Source: Silurus meridionalis
Taxonomy: Eukaryota > Chordata > Actinopteri > Siluriformes > Siluridae
Direction: 5' to 3'
Length of the DNA stretch: 64,000 nucleotides
Assembly: GCF_014805685.1 (NCBI RefSeq)
Contig: NC_060899.1
Location: forward strand, 9,702,868 to 9,766,867
Part shown: positions 10,957 to 21,815 of the stretch, piece after piece
Layout: each line of letters starts with the position of its first letter
How positions within the stretch are numbered: the first letter of the stretch is position 1
Notes under the pieces: generated by a model
What the model saw: the letters and a program-made list of their open reading frames with translations, nothing else
Told to the model about the DNA's origin: nothing
The model's database searches: none
Position numbers and translations under genes: made by a program

Positions 10957-12431
10957 TGGCGATCAAAATTAGAGAACAATGTATAAACAATTGAACAATT
11001 CTGAAATAATGTCATCTTCACTGCTCAACAGTTGAAGGAGTTTTTGTCCTGTTTATACCATGCTACCAGAACATCTTTTCCACAAAATAACTAAGTCATT
11101 AAAAAAAAAACATTATTTTGCAGAAAACACACTGATCAAAATTAGAGAACAACAATGACTGTAGCATGGAAAAAGATTACAACAAAATTTTCTGAAGGTT
11201 ACAACAGTCAGCAATTAGTAGGAAGTGTACAGGCCTCTGCTCTGAATGACTTCAGCACATCTGCGGCCACAGGACAGCACTAGTCTCTCACACTGCTCTG
11301 GTGTGATTTTGGTCCACTCTTCTTCCAGTCTCCTCCACAGTTCGGTTACTGTATTGGGTTTCTTGGCCATAACTTTGTCGGCAAGGATTTTCCAGAGGTT
11401 CTCTATTGGGTTGAAAACAGGACTCTGGGCAGGCCATGTCATTATTTCAATGTTTTCAGTTTCAAGGAACTGCTTTACCCGTTTTGGTGTGTAACATGGA
11501 GCGTTGTCCTGCATGAACACTGCATGAAGAAGGTTCTGATAAACATTTGCATTCACTCTGCCATGTAGCTGTATAAGAGGCTCAACTCCTGCTGCAGAAA
11601 ACATGCACCAAACCATTACACTTCCTCCTCCACTTTTCACTGAAGTGAACTTTGGACCAGTTCTCCTCTGTCCACACAACATGCTTAGTCTAGCCTTTTA
11701 ATTCTTTCTGCTAATGAGAGTTTTGGTAACTGCAGAGTGGGCTTTCAGTCCAAATGCTCTTAAACGTCGAGACACTATATGACGAGACAGATCCTTACCC
11801 TGTTCAGCGCTGAATTGGTGAGCAATTCCAGCTGCAGTGTGGAAACGATTGCCCATTGAGATCCTCCGCAGTATCCTGTCCTCTCTTGTATTTGTCTTCC
11901 GTGGACGACCAGCCTTCTTGGCGGACTTGAATGAGTTTGTGATGTTGTAAAGAGTTAATATTCTTGAAATCACAGATTTGGAACGACCAACTTGTCTTGC
12001 TATGGCTGATAGGGTCAACCCTTTGGCCTTCATCTGGACAACCTGCTGCCGGAGGCTTTCAGTCACTTTAGAACGGCCCACCATCTTGCAGAGTCAGTAA
12101 AACTGTAAGTTAGGCTGCCAGTAAATAGAGGTTGACAGATAATCAAGGAAATTAGCACCAGGTACTAGATTAATACCTCCAATAACAGATTAATACCTCC
12201 AATAACTGGGAGGTATCTGAAAGTGTTCTCTAATTTTGATCAGTGTGTTTTCTGTTAAATATTTGGTTTTTTTTTTTTTTTTTAAATGCCTCAGTTAATT
12301 TGTGGAAAAGGTGTTCTGGTAGCATGGTATAGACAAGACAAAAACTCCCTCAACTGTTGAGCAGTGAAGATGACTTTATTTCAGAATTGTTCAATTGTTT
12401 ATAAATTGTTCTCTAATTTTGATCACCAGTG
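10954..12431 (-). mobile_element. Tc1-like transposon with long inverted repeats (IR/DR type), 1.48 kb
   Basis: Starts CACTGGCGATCAAAATTAGA and ends with the near complement TCTAATTTTGATCACCAGTG, with TA at 10952-10953 and 12432-12433 as the target duplication. The terminal inverted repeats are about 210 bp long, and each contains a second inner copy of the GATCAAAATTAGAGAAC motif (11133-11149; 12224-12245 in complement). This is the IR/DR arrangement of transposase-binding sites known from Sleeping Beauty-type elements. The transposase on the minus strand is broken. Confidence 0.95.
11215..12084 (-). pseudogene. Tc1 transposase with internal deletion removing the first catalytic Asp
   Basis: The ATG at 12084 opens a bipartite paired-type DNA-binding domain: SLRQQVVQMKAKGLTLSAIA, then GRPRKTN (the GRPR AT-hook-like linker) and a second helix-turn-helix ending KTLISRKN at 11698. 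After a stop (TAA at 11695-11697) the sequence continues in two frames and jumps to the block GGGSVMVWC. The stretch with the WSDES motif is deleted. The second Asp (QDNAPCYTPKRVKQFLETEN) and the Glu (FNPIENLWKILADK) remain. The protein is about 280 residues where about 340 is usual, so it cannot be active. Confidence 0.9.
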
Positions 12432-12532
12432 TACATGCACGTGTTTTTTGAGTTATTTTTTTTACACAACAGCGTTGCCACGATTTGTTTGATGAAGGCA
12501 GGCTATAAAAATGTACATACATGTTTGTTAAC

Positions 12533-13039
12533 TGTCAGGAAACCACCTGCCATGCCCCCTCTGGCAGCTGTCAAACCTCCGCTTTCTCTGAAGCTACCGG
12601 CTTCAATCGCGCACATTTAGCACTCATCACCAGCTCCTATTTAAACCCCTCACTTCCACACTCTTACCGTCCGTTACTGTTGGTATATGTTGGTTCACGG
12701 CGGTCGTTGTTATCGTTCATGCGTATCCTGGTACGTGCCTTCCCACTCAGGCGCCGCTCTCTCTCAACGGCTGCGCTTTTCTTCCCAAAGCGCATCGCGG
12801 ATTCCCCCGATCCTGCTGTTGTTAATTCTATGCTTTTGCAGCTTATCCCACGTTCTACCAAGGGCACCCGTGGATACAGACTGCCTCTTTTCAGTTTGGG
12901 ATTTAGTGGACCGCGATCCCAGAGCGCACCACTGGAAATATTCACTTTCAAGGCGAGTGTTTGTGTTTGGCTTTGCCCTGTGTTGCAATAAACTGTTTTG
13001 CTTTCACTTCGGCTTTCGCCTCCCGTTCATCGCATAACA
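12533..13039 (+). mobile_element. Solo LTR of the TGTCAGG family inside repeat A copy 2
   Basis: Begins TGTCAGGAAACCACCTGCC and ends CATCGCATAACA, TG...CA as in retrotransposon LTRs. CTCCTATTTAAAC at about 12635-12647 is a TATA-like promoter, and AATAAACTG at about 12987 is a polyadenylation signal. TTAAC motifs flank it. The same LTR occupies the equivalent site in copy 1, so it was carried along when repeat A spread. The open frames across it are incidental. Confidence 0.75.
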
Positions 13040-13286
13040 TTTAACAACAAAAGGCATATGTGCACCAACTAACAGCAGAAATTTACCAGTATAGAATACA
13101 AACCACCGTCGATTCTCGATACAAACCTTTATTATATTCTCCAACATTGCAAACATAAAGATCGCTCACGAAATCACAAAAAAAAACAGCGGCGATTGAG
13201 ATAACTGACGTTAAGTGGCAAATTTGCCCTCCCCCTTGTGCTCGAGATATTAGGGTTCGTCGACATAAAATAATCGACATAACCGA

Positions 13287-13671
13287 TGCATCTGGCACCC
13301 AAAGACTCACTGCAAGGGTGTGAGTTGGGTGACTAAGTTTGAAAAATATTCTGCCCCGGGTAGGAACTGACCACAGTCTTCTGCAGTACCTGAACAGAAT
13401 GGTCTTTCCAGTCACCCCACCTCCTGGTTGGCCCTTTCCACTTGTGACTAATGGGAGATACCTTGATTGACAGCCATCTTTAGCATCTACATAAAACAGG
13501 TCCAGACTCTCATACAGGTTGTTTTTTCCTTTGTTTAAGTTTCCTGCATCACTCCATATATCTTATTTTTAATAATGGAAAATGCAGATGAGAAACACAA
13601 CATTTGGCTGTCATTACACATCCTGCTATCTATTTCTAGAAATGTCTAAATTCTTTTGATTAAAATTAAAA
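13287..13671. other. Unassigned intronic DNA
   Basis: No repeat boundary or coding similarity recognised. Confidence 0.4.
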
Positions 13672-13886
13672 ATTAAAAGTATTCAGACCCTTTACTCAGA
13701 ACTTTTTGTTGAAACAGCTTTGGCAGCAATTAAAGCCTTGATTTCCCCCTAGATTGGGGAATTTTTTGTAATTCTTCATTGCAAATCCTCTGAATCAGGT
13801 TGGATGGGGACCGTTTGTGGACAGCCACTTCCAGGTCTCTCCAGAGATGTTCAGTAGGGTTTAAGTCAGGGCTTTGCCTGGGAGTT
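13672..13886 (-). mobile_element. Tc1-like transposon end with C-terminal transposase remnant
   Basis: Begins with AAAGTATTCAGACCCTTTAC, an inner terminal sequence common in fish Tc1 elements. The minus strand then reads [20 protein letters not shown] at about 13820-13880. The NPTE block holds the Glu of the DDE triad. It is cut at about 13886 by pyrimidine-rich sequence, so only about 70 residues remain. Confidence 0.8.
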
Positions 13887-14382
13887 GTCCCTACTCCTGT
13901 GTTGTTTTGGCTCCCGTGCCACCTGTTTTTTAAGGATACCAAAGACATTAATTCGGGGGCAAATTATCTCACTGGTTTTAATGGCCCTGAAATTATTCTT
14001 GCCACCCTGCCTGCTCTGGTTCCTGTTCCCAACCCTGTCTCTGATCCTTGTTCTGCTCCGAATTGTCCTGTTACTTGTTTGGACTGCTTTTTCCGTTTGT
14101 GTGTTTGCTCTACCCTTTATTTTTCTGTTTGCTGGCATTTGCAATTTCTGTTGGAAAATTTGGACTGTTTTTTTGGATTCAGATTTTGGTTCTTCCTACG
14201 TTGTCTGTCCGCTCTCAGATTTTGGACTGTTATTTTGGACTCGCTTTTGGCTCTATGGATTTGGAACTGTTTTTTGAACTGTATTTTTTTCCCTGCCTGT
14301 TTAATATATTGAAGGCTGTTCACCATACTGCTGTTGTGTCCTGCATTTGGGGCCTCCTTCTATTCACCACATCCTTCTGACA
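13887..14382 (+). mobile_element. Pyrimidine-rich LTR-like segment
   Basis: A C/T-rich strand with several CTGTT- and GGACTG-type repeats lies between the broken Tc1 and a block ending CACCACATCCTTCTGACA at 14382. Composition and the final CA suggest an LTR. No TG start, partner LTR or target duplication could be fixed. The long open frames on both strands show no recognisable protein. Confidence 0.35.
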
Positions 14383-14589
14383 GAACAATCGATCCCTGTC
14401 CCTGCCTGTTCCTAACATTGCGGTTCAGTACAGCAGAGATTTTCAGCCATCTACACAGGGTAGCATAACAAGTAACTAGGATGTTGGGGAAGAACAGTAA
14501 TCTTTGCAAAACTAAATGGATGAGTTATGGTCTCCATGTTGAAAAAGAGGCAAAGAAACAAAGCACTAAATATAGTGAAACATATTTGT

Positions 14590-15036
14590 TCCAGCGGTGC
14601 GTGAGTGAAGGGCGGAGTAGGACGGAACGAGCGGTAAGAAACACCTGCAGCTGATGAGAGAGAGAGCCTCAGGGAGAGAGAGCCGTCAAGCTGTGAAAAG
14701 TGTAGGGGTCTCAGAACAGTGACTGAGCACGGGCAGGCACTGGTAAAAGATGTGCTGACTGATGAGTGTACTCGGGCAGTTGCCCGGGAAAGGCGTGTCG
14801 ATCTGTGAATGAGATGGGCGGAGGCCGAAGAAAGGCAAGTTGATCCGCGCGTGGGCGCCGGGCATCAAGCTGGAAAGGTGTCCCCGAACCGTGACACTGT
14901 GGGTGAGCCCTGGCATGATTACTGGAAAGTAAAGCGCTAGGTTGAAAAGAAAAGAAAAGAAAAGAAAGCTCGGCTTGATGAACGATTGCCTGTCTTGCTT
15001 TCTTCCAGCACGGAACCGGTGAGTTTGCTACAATAA
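14590..15036. other. GC-rich segment before the family B array, possibly LTR or leader
   Basis: Contains purine-rich GAGAGAGAG blocks, an (AAAAG)n run at 14946-14968 and ends GAGTTTGCTACA at 15032, just before the first B unit. It looks like a retroelement LTR or leader but no ends are provable. Confidence 0.3.
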
Positions 15037-15046
15037 ATAATAAAAA

Positions 15047-15866
15047 ATATAGCTGCAAGCAGCGATGGCAGGCCCTCGCACATTTGTGTATCGCTATACG
15101 GTGCCTCCCAGAAAACAATGCACGGTGGGCAAGTGCATCAATGGGTAAATATCAGTGGACTATTTTATGTGGGGACTGTAGGTAAAAGAAACCCCACATA
15201 TTAGACAAAAGGGGGCGCTAGTGAGACACTTAAGAGACACACTGTTGTCCGACTTTTTTGTCCACACTTGTGATGTATGTGACTTGTCAAATGTGATGTA
15301 TCAATCGCATGAATATCCTAGGAGGAGTATTTAAAAGTTCACCACATGCAACTGTCAAAAAATCCACCTTTTGTGACTGACACACTTCCTTGTCCAAGAT
15401 TTACAATAGGTACATCGATGCAATCGGAATCCTTGGCTGAACATACACAGCACGCGTCATCCGAATAAGACATTTTTTGCTTTAGATATTAGACACTCCC
15501 TGTTTCCCTGAATTCGCCATAAATTTGTCGCCTCGCCATGGCAGCACCGTTCGAGATATCAAAAATCCCTTCGCAATTTAGCAAGTCCAATGTCTCGGCA
15601 TCATGTTCCCCACGGGGGAGCTCATAGTTTAGAGGAAGAAAGTTGTTCGGCTCGATGAGATCTATATGGGTACCAACTCTCGTACATGTGCGTACATAAT
15701 TGCCCGATCTGTGCACGAATGTTTGTTTTTTAATACAGGGGGCGCTACAGAACCCCCCTGCCACGCCCGTATTCCAGCCTTTGTCCGGCTCTAGTGACAA
15801 AGGACTCTGACGTTTATGCCAAATTTCAAGAGTTTTCGAGCATGTTAAGGGACCCCAAATGGCCAA

Positions 15867-15902
<36 letters not shown>
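15047..15902 (+). repeat. Family B unit 1
   Basis: Head motif TATAGCTGCAAGCAGCGATGG at the left; the right end is TGGCCAATGTGTGTAAAA followed by a poly-A run (15874-15902). Within it are the shared modules TTTAAAAGTTCACC, GGGGGCGCTA (15211 and 15736) and TTCGAGATATCAAAAATC. It is a short unit of about 0.85 kb with few modules. No protein is supported. Confidence 0.85.
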
Positions 15903-15906
<4 letters not shown>

Positions 15907-17875
15907 GCTGCAAGCAGCGATGGCGGCCTCGCACATTTGTGTATCGCTATCGGTGCCCCCAGAAAACAATGCACGGGGTGCAAGTGCATCAAGTGGGTAA
16001 ATATCAGTGGACTATTTTATGTTGTTACTGACCCATTTGGGGACTGTAAGTAAAAGAAACCCCACATTTTAGACAAACGGGGGCGCTAGAGGGCCACTTA
16101 AGAGACACACCCTTGTCCGACAATTTTTGGACACACTTAACAGCCGACAAATGTGATGTATGTGTCAAATTTCCAGTTAATTTAAGCATGCCAAAAGCCT
16201 TAAATATGCCTGAAATAAAATGTAAGTTTGACGCGTTGCCATGAGAACAGCGTTCGAGATATCAAAAATCACTTTGCAAATTATCATCTACAATGTCTCG
16301 CCATCGCATGAATATCCTAGGAGGAGTATTTAAAAATTCACCACATGCAACTGTCAAAAAAATCCACCTTTTGTGACTGACACATTTCCTGGCGCCTGTT
16401 GGTGGCGCTATGTCCAAGATTCACAATAGGCACATCGATGCGATCGGAATCCTTGGCCGAACATACACACTGCGTGTCATCCGAATAAGACACTTCCTGT
16501 TTCTCCGAATTCGCCATAAATTTGTCGCCTCGCCATGGCAGCACCGTTCGAGATATCAAAAATCCCTTCGCAATTTAGCAAGTCCAATGTCTCGGCATCA
16601 TGTTCGCCACGTTTGATGTCAATCGCATAAATTCCCTAGGAGGAGTATTTAAAAGTTCACCGCATACACTTATAAAACAAACCAAAATGGCTGACTTCCT
16701 GTTGGGCGTAGCTCATAGTTTAGAGGGTGAAAGTTGTTCGGGTCGATGAGATCTATATGCCTACCAACTCTCGTTCATGTGCGTACATGTTTGCCTGATC
16801 TGTGCACCAATATTTGTTTTTACATTACAGGGGGCGCTACAGAGCCCTATTGCCACGCCTATGTTCCAGCCTTTGACCGGTCCTAATGGCAGACGATTTT
16901 GACGTCTGTGGCAAATCTCCGGTGTTTTCGAGCATGTTAAGGCACACAAAGTGCATGCCAAAGGCTTAAATATGGCTGAAATAAAAGTAAAGTTTGACGC
17001 GTTGCCATGGGAACGGTGTTCGAGATATCAAAATCCTTCACAATTTATCATCTACAATGTCTCGGCGTCATGTTGACCACGTTTGGTGTCAATCGCATAA
17101 ATATCCTGGAAGGAGTATTTAAAAGTTCACCACATGCAACTGTCAAAAAATCCACCTTTTGTGACTGACACACTTCCTGGCGCCTGTTGGTGGCGCTATG
17201 TCCAAGATTCACAATAGGCACATCGATGCGATCGGAATCCTTGGCCGAACATACACACCGCGTGTCGTCCGAATTAAACATTTTTTGCTTTAGATATTAA
17301 ACACTTCCTGTTCTCCGAATTCGCCATAAATTTGTCGCCTCGCCATGGCAGCACCGTTCGAGATATCAAAAATCCCTTCGCAATTTAGCAAGTCCAATGT
17401 CTCGGCATCATGTTCGCCACGTTTGATGTCAATCGCATAAATTCCCTAGGAGGAGTATTTAAAAGTTCACCGCATACACTTATAAAACAAACCAAAATGG
17501 CTGACTTCCTGTTGGGCGTAGCTCATAGTTTAGAGGGCGAAAGTTGTTCGGGTCGATGAGATCTATATGCATACCAACTCTCGTTCATGTGCGTACATAA
17601 TTGCCCGATCTGTGCACGAATGTTTGTTTTTGAATTACAGGGGGCGCTACAGAGCCCTATTGCCACGCCTATGTTCCAGCCTTTGACCGGTCCTAATGGC
17701 AGACGATTTTGACGTCTGTGGCAAATTTCAAGAGTTTTCGAGCATGTTAAGGGACCCCAAATGGCCAATGTGTGTAAAAAATAAAAAAAATAAAAAAAAA
17801 TTCTAAGGAAAACAATAGGGCTTCGCACCTCTGGTGCAGGCCATTCTGGCCTGCTCCTCGGTGCTCGGGCCCTAA
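15903..17875 (+). repeat. Family B unit 2, with complete hairpin tail
   Basis: Head at 15904. It contains several roughly 320-bp modules, each with CTTCCTG, a GGCGCT core, an AGGAGTATTTAAAAGTTCACC block and CGAGATATCAAAAATCC. The tail at 17801-17875 runs from TTCTAAGGAAAACAATAGGG to GGTGCTCGGGCCCTAA and contains the palindrome GCAGGCCATTCTGGCCTGC. An (AAT)n run follows. Confidence 0.88.
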
Positions 17876-17895
17876 TAATAATAATAATAATAATA

Positions 17896-19106
17896 ATTAA
17901 AGCTGCAAGCAGCGATGTGCGGGCCCTCGCCGGGCTCACCGCCACCCGGTGACCTGAGGAAAACAGTGAACAGTGGGGCGAGGTGCATGTAAGCGAGTAA
18001 AGACGGGAGAATTATGGCACAGTCATTTCAAAGTGCCACACTTATTGTTGCCAGCAGGTGGCGCTATGACTATAACTAAATATGGAAATGTAGATCTGTT
18101 CAGATCAGGAGTCTTATCAATCATGTGAAGTTTGGGGCAGATTGGACATTATGTCCGAGTTATAGCAACTTCCCTATTTCATGGCGAATTCTCGAATTTT
18201 GTCAGACCACCATGGACACGCCCTTCGACGAAAACTCTTGATCTTTGCAAGGTAACATTGCAAAGGCCTTTAGATTATACCTACCAAATTTGGTGTTGAT
18301 CTGAACAAATCTCAACTGTTATTCCCATGGCAAGACATTGACACTTGTCGCGGCGCCATGGACACGCCCTTTAACGCACGCTAAAGATCTTCACAATTCA
18401 CTAGCGCAAACGTCTTACGATAAGACTAGCCAAAAAAAAAGGGGATGGCAATACATTTCTAGGAGTAGTTCATTGCACAGTAAAACATGTCACTTCCTGT
18501 TGCCAGCAGGTGGCGCTATGACTATTACTAAATATGGAAATGTAGGTCTGGTCAGATCCGGAGTCTTATCAATCATGTGAAGTTTGGGGCAGATTGGACA
18601 TTGTATGTCCGAGTTATAGCAACTTCCGTTTTCATGGCGAATCGTTGAAATTTGTCAGACCACCAAGGACACGCCCTCTGACGAAAACTCTAGATCTTCG
18701 CAATTTAACATTGCAAAGGCCTTTAGATTATGCATGCTAAATTTGGTGTTGATCTGAACAAATCTCTAGGAGGAGTTCGTTAAAATATGACATGTGCGAA
18801 TGGCAAAATCAGTCAAAAATTTGCTCGTACAATTAAAAATACCCAACTTCCTGTTGGGTGTCGGATTTCGTACCAAGAGACCTTTTTGTAGGTCTTAGTG
18901 AGTTACAAGTGTGTACCGATTTTCAGACATGTACGTGAAACGTAGTTCGAGCCACACACCGTTGAACGTGTATAGGTGGCGCTACTGAGCCGGTTCTGCC
19001 ACATCCACTTTCAAGGAACATGGCGTACCTAATCTTTCAACTTTGTTCTCTGTGTACGCAAAGTTTCGTGAGTTTTCGATGAAAAAAAATGCAAATAATA
19101 ATAAAA
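17896..19106 (+). repeat. Family B unit 3, divergent subtype
   Basis: Shares the head AGCTGCAAGCAGCGATG and the GGGCCCTCGC start but then differs: GGGCTCACCGCCACCCGGTG, followed by two copies of a module containing GTTGCCAGCAGGTGGCGCTA (18048 and 18500) and GTGAAGTTTGGGGCAGATTG. It is a recognisable second subfamily of the same teleost repeat, sitting inside the array of the first. CCAGCAGGTGGCGCT at 18051-18065 and 18503-18517 matches the CTCF core consensus. Confidence 0.85.
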
Positions 19107-20738
19107 TATAGCTGCAAGCAGCGATGGCGGGCCCTCGCACATTTGTGTATCGCTATACGGTGCCCCCCAGAAAACAATGCACGGTGTGCAAGTGCATCAA
19201 GTGGGTAAATATCAGTGGACTATTTTATGTTGTTACTGACCCATTTGGGGACTGTAAGTGAAAGAAACCTCACATTTTAGACAAACGGGGGCGCTAGTGG
19301 GCCACTTAAGAGACACACCCTTGTCCGACAATTTTTGGACACACTTAACAGCCGACAAATGTGATGTATGTGTTAAATTTCAAGTTAATCTAAGCACGCC
19401 AAAAGCCTTAAATATGCCTGAAATAAAATGTAAGTTTGACGTTGCCATGAGAACAGCGTTCGAGATAACAAAATCACTTTGCAAATTATCATCTACAATG
19501 TTTTGCCATCATGGTGATTACGTTTGGTGGCAATCGCATGAATATCCTAGGAGGAGTATTTAAAAGTTCACCACATGCAACTGTCAAATAATCCACCTTT
19601 TGTGACTGACACACTTCCTGGCGCCTGTTGGTGGCGCTATGTCCAAGATTCACAATAGGCACATCGATGCGATCGGAATCCTTGGCCGAACATACACACC
19701 GCGTGTCGTCCGAATTAAACATTTTTTGCTTTAGATATTAGACACTTCCTGTTTCTCTGAATTCGCCATAAATTTGTCGCCTCGCCATGGCAGCACCGTT
19801 CGAGATATCAAAAATCCCTTCACAATTTCGCAAGTGCAATGTCTCGGCATCATGTTCACCACTTCTGATGTTAATCGCATGAATTCCCTAGGAGGAGTAT
19901 TTAAAAGTTCACCACATGCACTTTTGAAACCATCCAAAATGGCCGACTTCCTGTTGGGCGGAGATAATAGGTTTGATTGTGAAAGTTGTTCGGGTCGATG
20001 GGATCTATATGCCTACCAACTCTCGTTCATGTGCGTACATGTTTGCCTGATTTAAAAGTTCACCACATGCAACTGTCAAAAAATCCACCTTTTGTGACTG
20101 ACACACTTCCTGGCGCCTGTTGGTGGCGCTATGTCCAAGATTCACAATAGGCAAATCGATGCGATTGGAATCCTTGGCCGAACATACACACCGCGTGTCG
20201 TCCGAATTAAACATTTTTTGCTTTAGATATTAAACACTTCCTGTTCTCCGAATTCGCCATAAATTTGTCGCCTCGCCATGGCAGCAGCGTTCAAGATATC
20301 AAAAATCCCTTCGCAATTTAGCAAGTCCAATGTCTCGGCATCATGTTCGCCACGTTTGATGTCAATCGCATAAAATCCCTAGGAGGAGTATTTAAAAGTT
20401 CACCGCATGCACTTATAAAACAAACCAAAATGGCTGACTTCCTGTTGGGCGTAGCTCATAGTTTAGAGGGCGAAAGTTGTTCGGGTCGATGAGGTCTATA
20501 TGCGTACCAACTCTCGTACATGTGCGAACATAATTGCCCGATCTGTGCACGAATGTTTGTTTTTTAATTACAGGGGGCGCTACAGAGCCCCCCTGCCACG
20601 CCTGTATACCAGCCTTTGTACGGCCCTAGTGACAAAGGACTCTGACGTGTGTGCAAAATTTCAAGAGTTTTCGAGTATGTTAAGGGACCTCTAATGACCA
20701 ATGTGTGTAAAAAAAAAAAAAAAAAATAAATAAATAAA
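19107..20738 (+). repeat. Family B unit 4
   Basis: Standard head at 19107, then modules in the usual order, ending GTGTGTAAAA plus poly-A and (AAAT)n. At about 20050 the order is broken: TGTTTGCCTGA is joined directly to TTTAAAAGTTCACCACATGC, an internal deletion or template switch between modules. Confidence 0.85.
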
Positions 20739-21815
20739 TATAGCTGCAAGCAGCGATGGCGGGCCCTCGCACATTTGTGAATCGCTATACGGTGCCTTCC
20801 AGAAAACAATGCACGGTGGGCAAGTGCATCAAGTGGGTAAATAGCAGTGGACTATTTTATGTTGTTACTGACCCATTTGTGGACTGTAGGTAAAAGAAAC
20901 CCCACATTTTAGACAAACGGGGGCACTAGTGAGCCATTTAAGAGACACACCATTGTCCGACCTTTTTGTCCACACTTGTGATGTATGTGACTTGTCAAAT
21001 GTGATGTATATGTCAAATTTCAAGATAATCTAAGCACGCCAAAAGCCTTAAATATGCCTGAAATAAAAGTAAAGTTTGACGCGTTGCCATGGGAACAGCG
21101 TTCGAGATATCAAAAATCACGTTGCAATTTATCATCTACAATGTCTCCGCATCATGTTAATTACGTTTGGTGTCAATCGCATAAATATCCTGGGAGGAGT
21201 ATTTAAAAGGTCACCACATGCAACTCTAAAAAAAATCCACCTTTTGTGACTGACACACTTCCTGGCGCCTGTTGGTGGCGCTATGTCCAAGATTCACAAT
21301 AGGCACATAGATATTAAACACTTCCTGTTCTCCGAATTCGCCATAAATTTGTCGCCTCGCCATGGCAGCACCGTTTGAGATATCAAAAATCCCTTCGCAA
21401 TTTAGCAAGTCCAATGTCTCGGCATCATGGTCACCACGTTTGATGTCAATCGCATGAATTCCCTAGGAGGAGTATTTAAAAGTTCACCGCATGCACTTAT
21501 AAAACAAACCAAAATGGCTGACTTCCTGTTGGGCGGAGCTCATAGTTTAGAGCGCGAAAGTTGTTCGGGTCGATGAGGTCTATATGCGTACAAACTCTCG
21601 TACATGTGCGAACATAATTGCCCGATCTGTGCACGAATGTTTGTTTTTTAATTACAGGGGGCGCTACAGAGCCCCCCTGCCACGCCTGTATACCAGCCTT
21701 TGTAAGGCTCTAGTGACAAAGGACTCTGACGTGTGTGCCAAATTTCAACAGTTTTCGAGTATGTTAAGGGACCCCAAATGGCCAATGTGTGTAAAAAAAA
21801 AAAAAAAAGAATAAA
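20739..21815 (+). repeat. Family B unit 5
   Basis: Head at 20739, end at the poly-A near 21793-21808. A deletion at about 21308 joins AGGCACATAGATATTAAACAC, removing the GATCGGAATCCTTGGCC segment that other units carry. Confidence 0.85.

Larger units (their letters stand above)
8963..13286 (+). repeat. Repeat A, copy 2, carrying three nested insertions
   Basis: Starts GTGGAACCCGGTTATGTCGA and ends ATCGACATAACCGAT, collinear with copy 1 at 620-1302. Once the L2 LINE (9107-10937), the Tc1 element (10954-12431) and the LTR (12533-13039) are taken out, the remaining pieces join into the same repeat as copy 1. The Tc1 insertion and the LINE insertion each show their own target duplication, giving a readable order of events. 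Confidence 0.8.

Noticed and set aside
13800..14380. Several overlapping open frames of 110-170 codons, hydrophobic on the plus strand
   Set aside because: They lie in a pyrimidine-rich LTR-like segment, overlap in different frames, have biased composition and contain no recognisable motif. The long hydrophobic stretches follow from T-rich codons, so a membrane protein is not supported.
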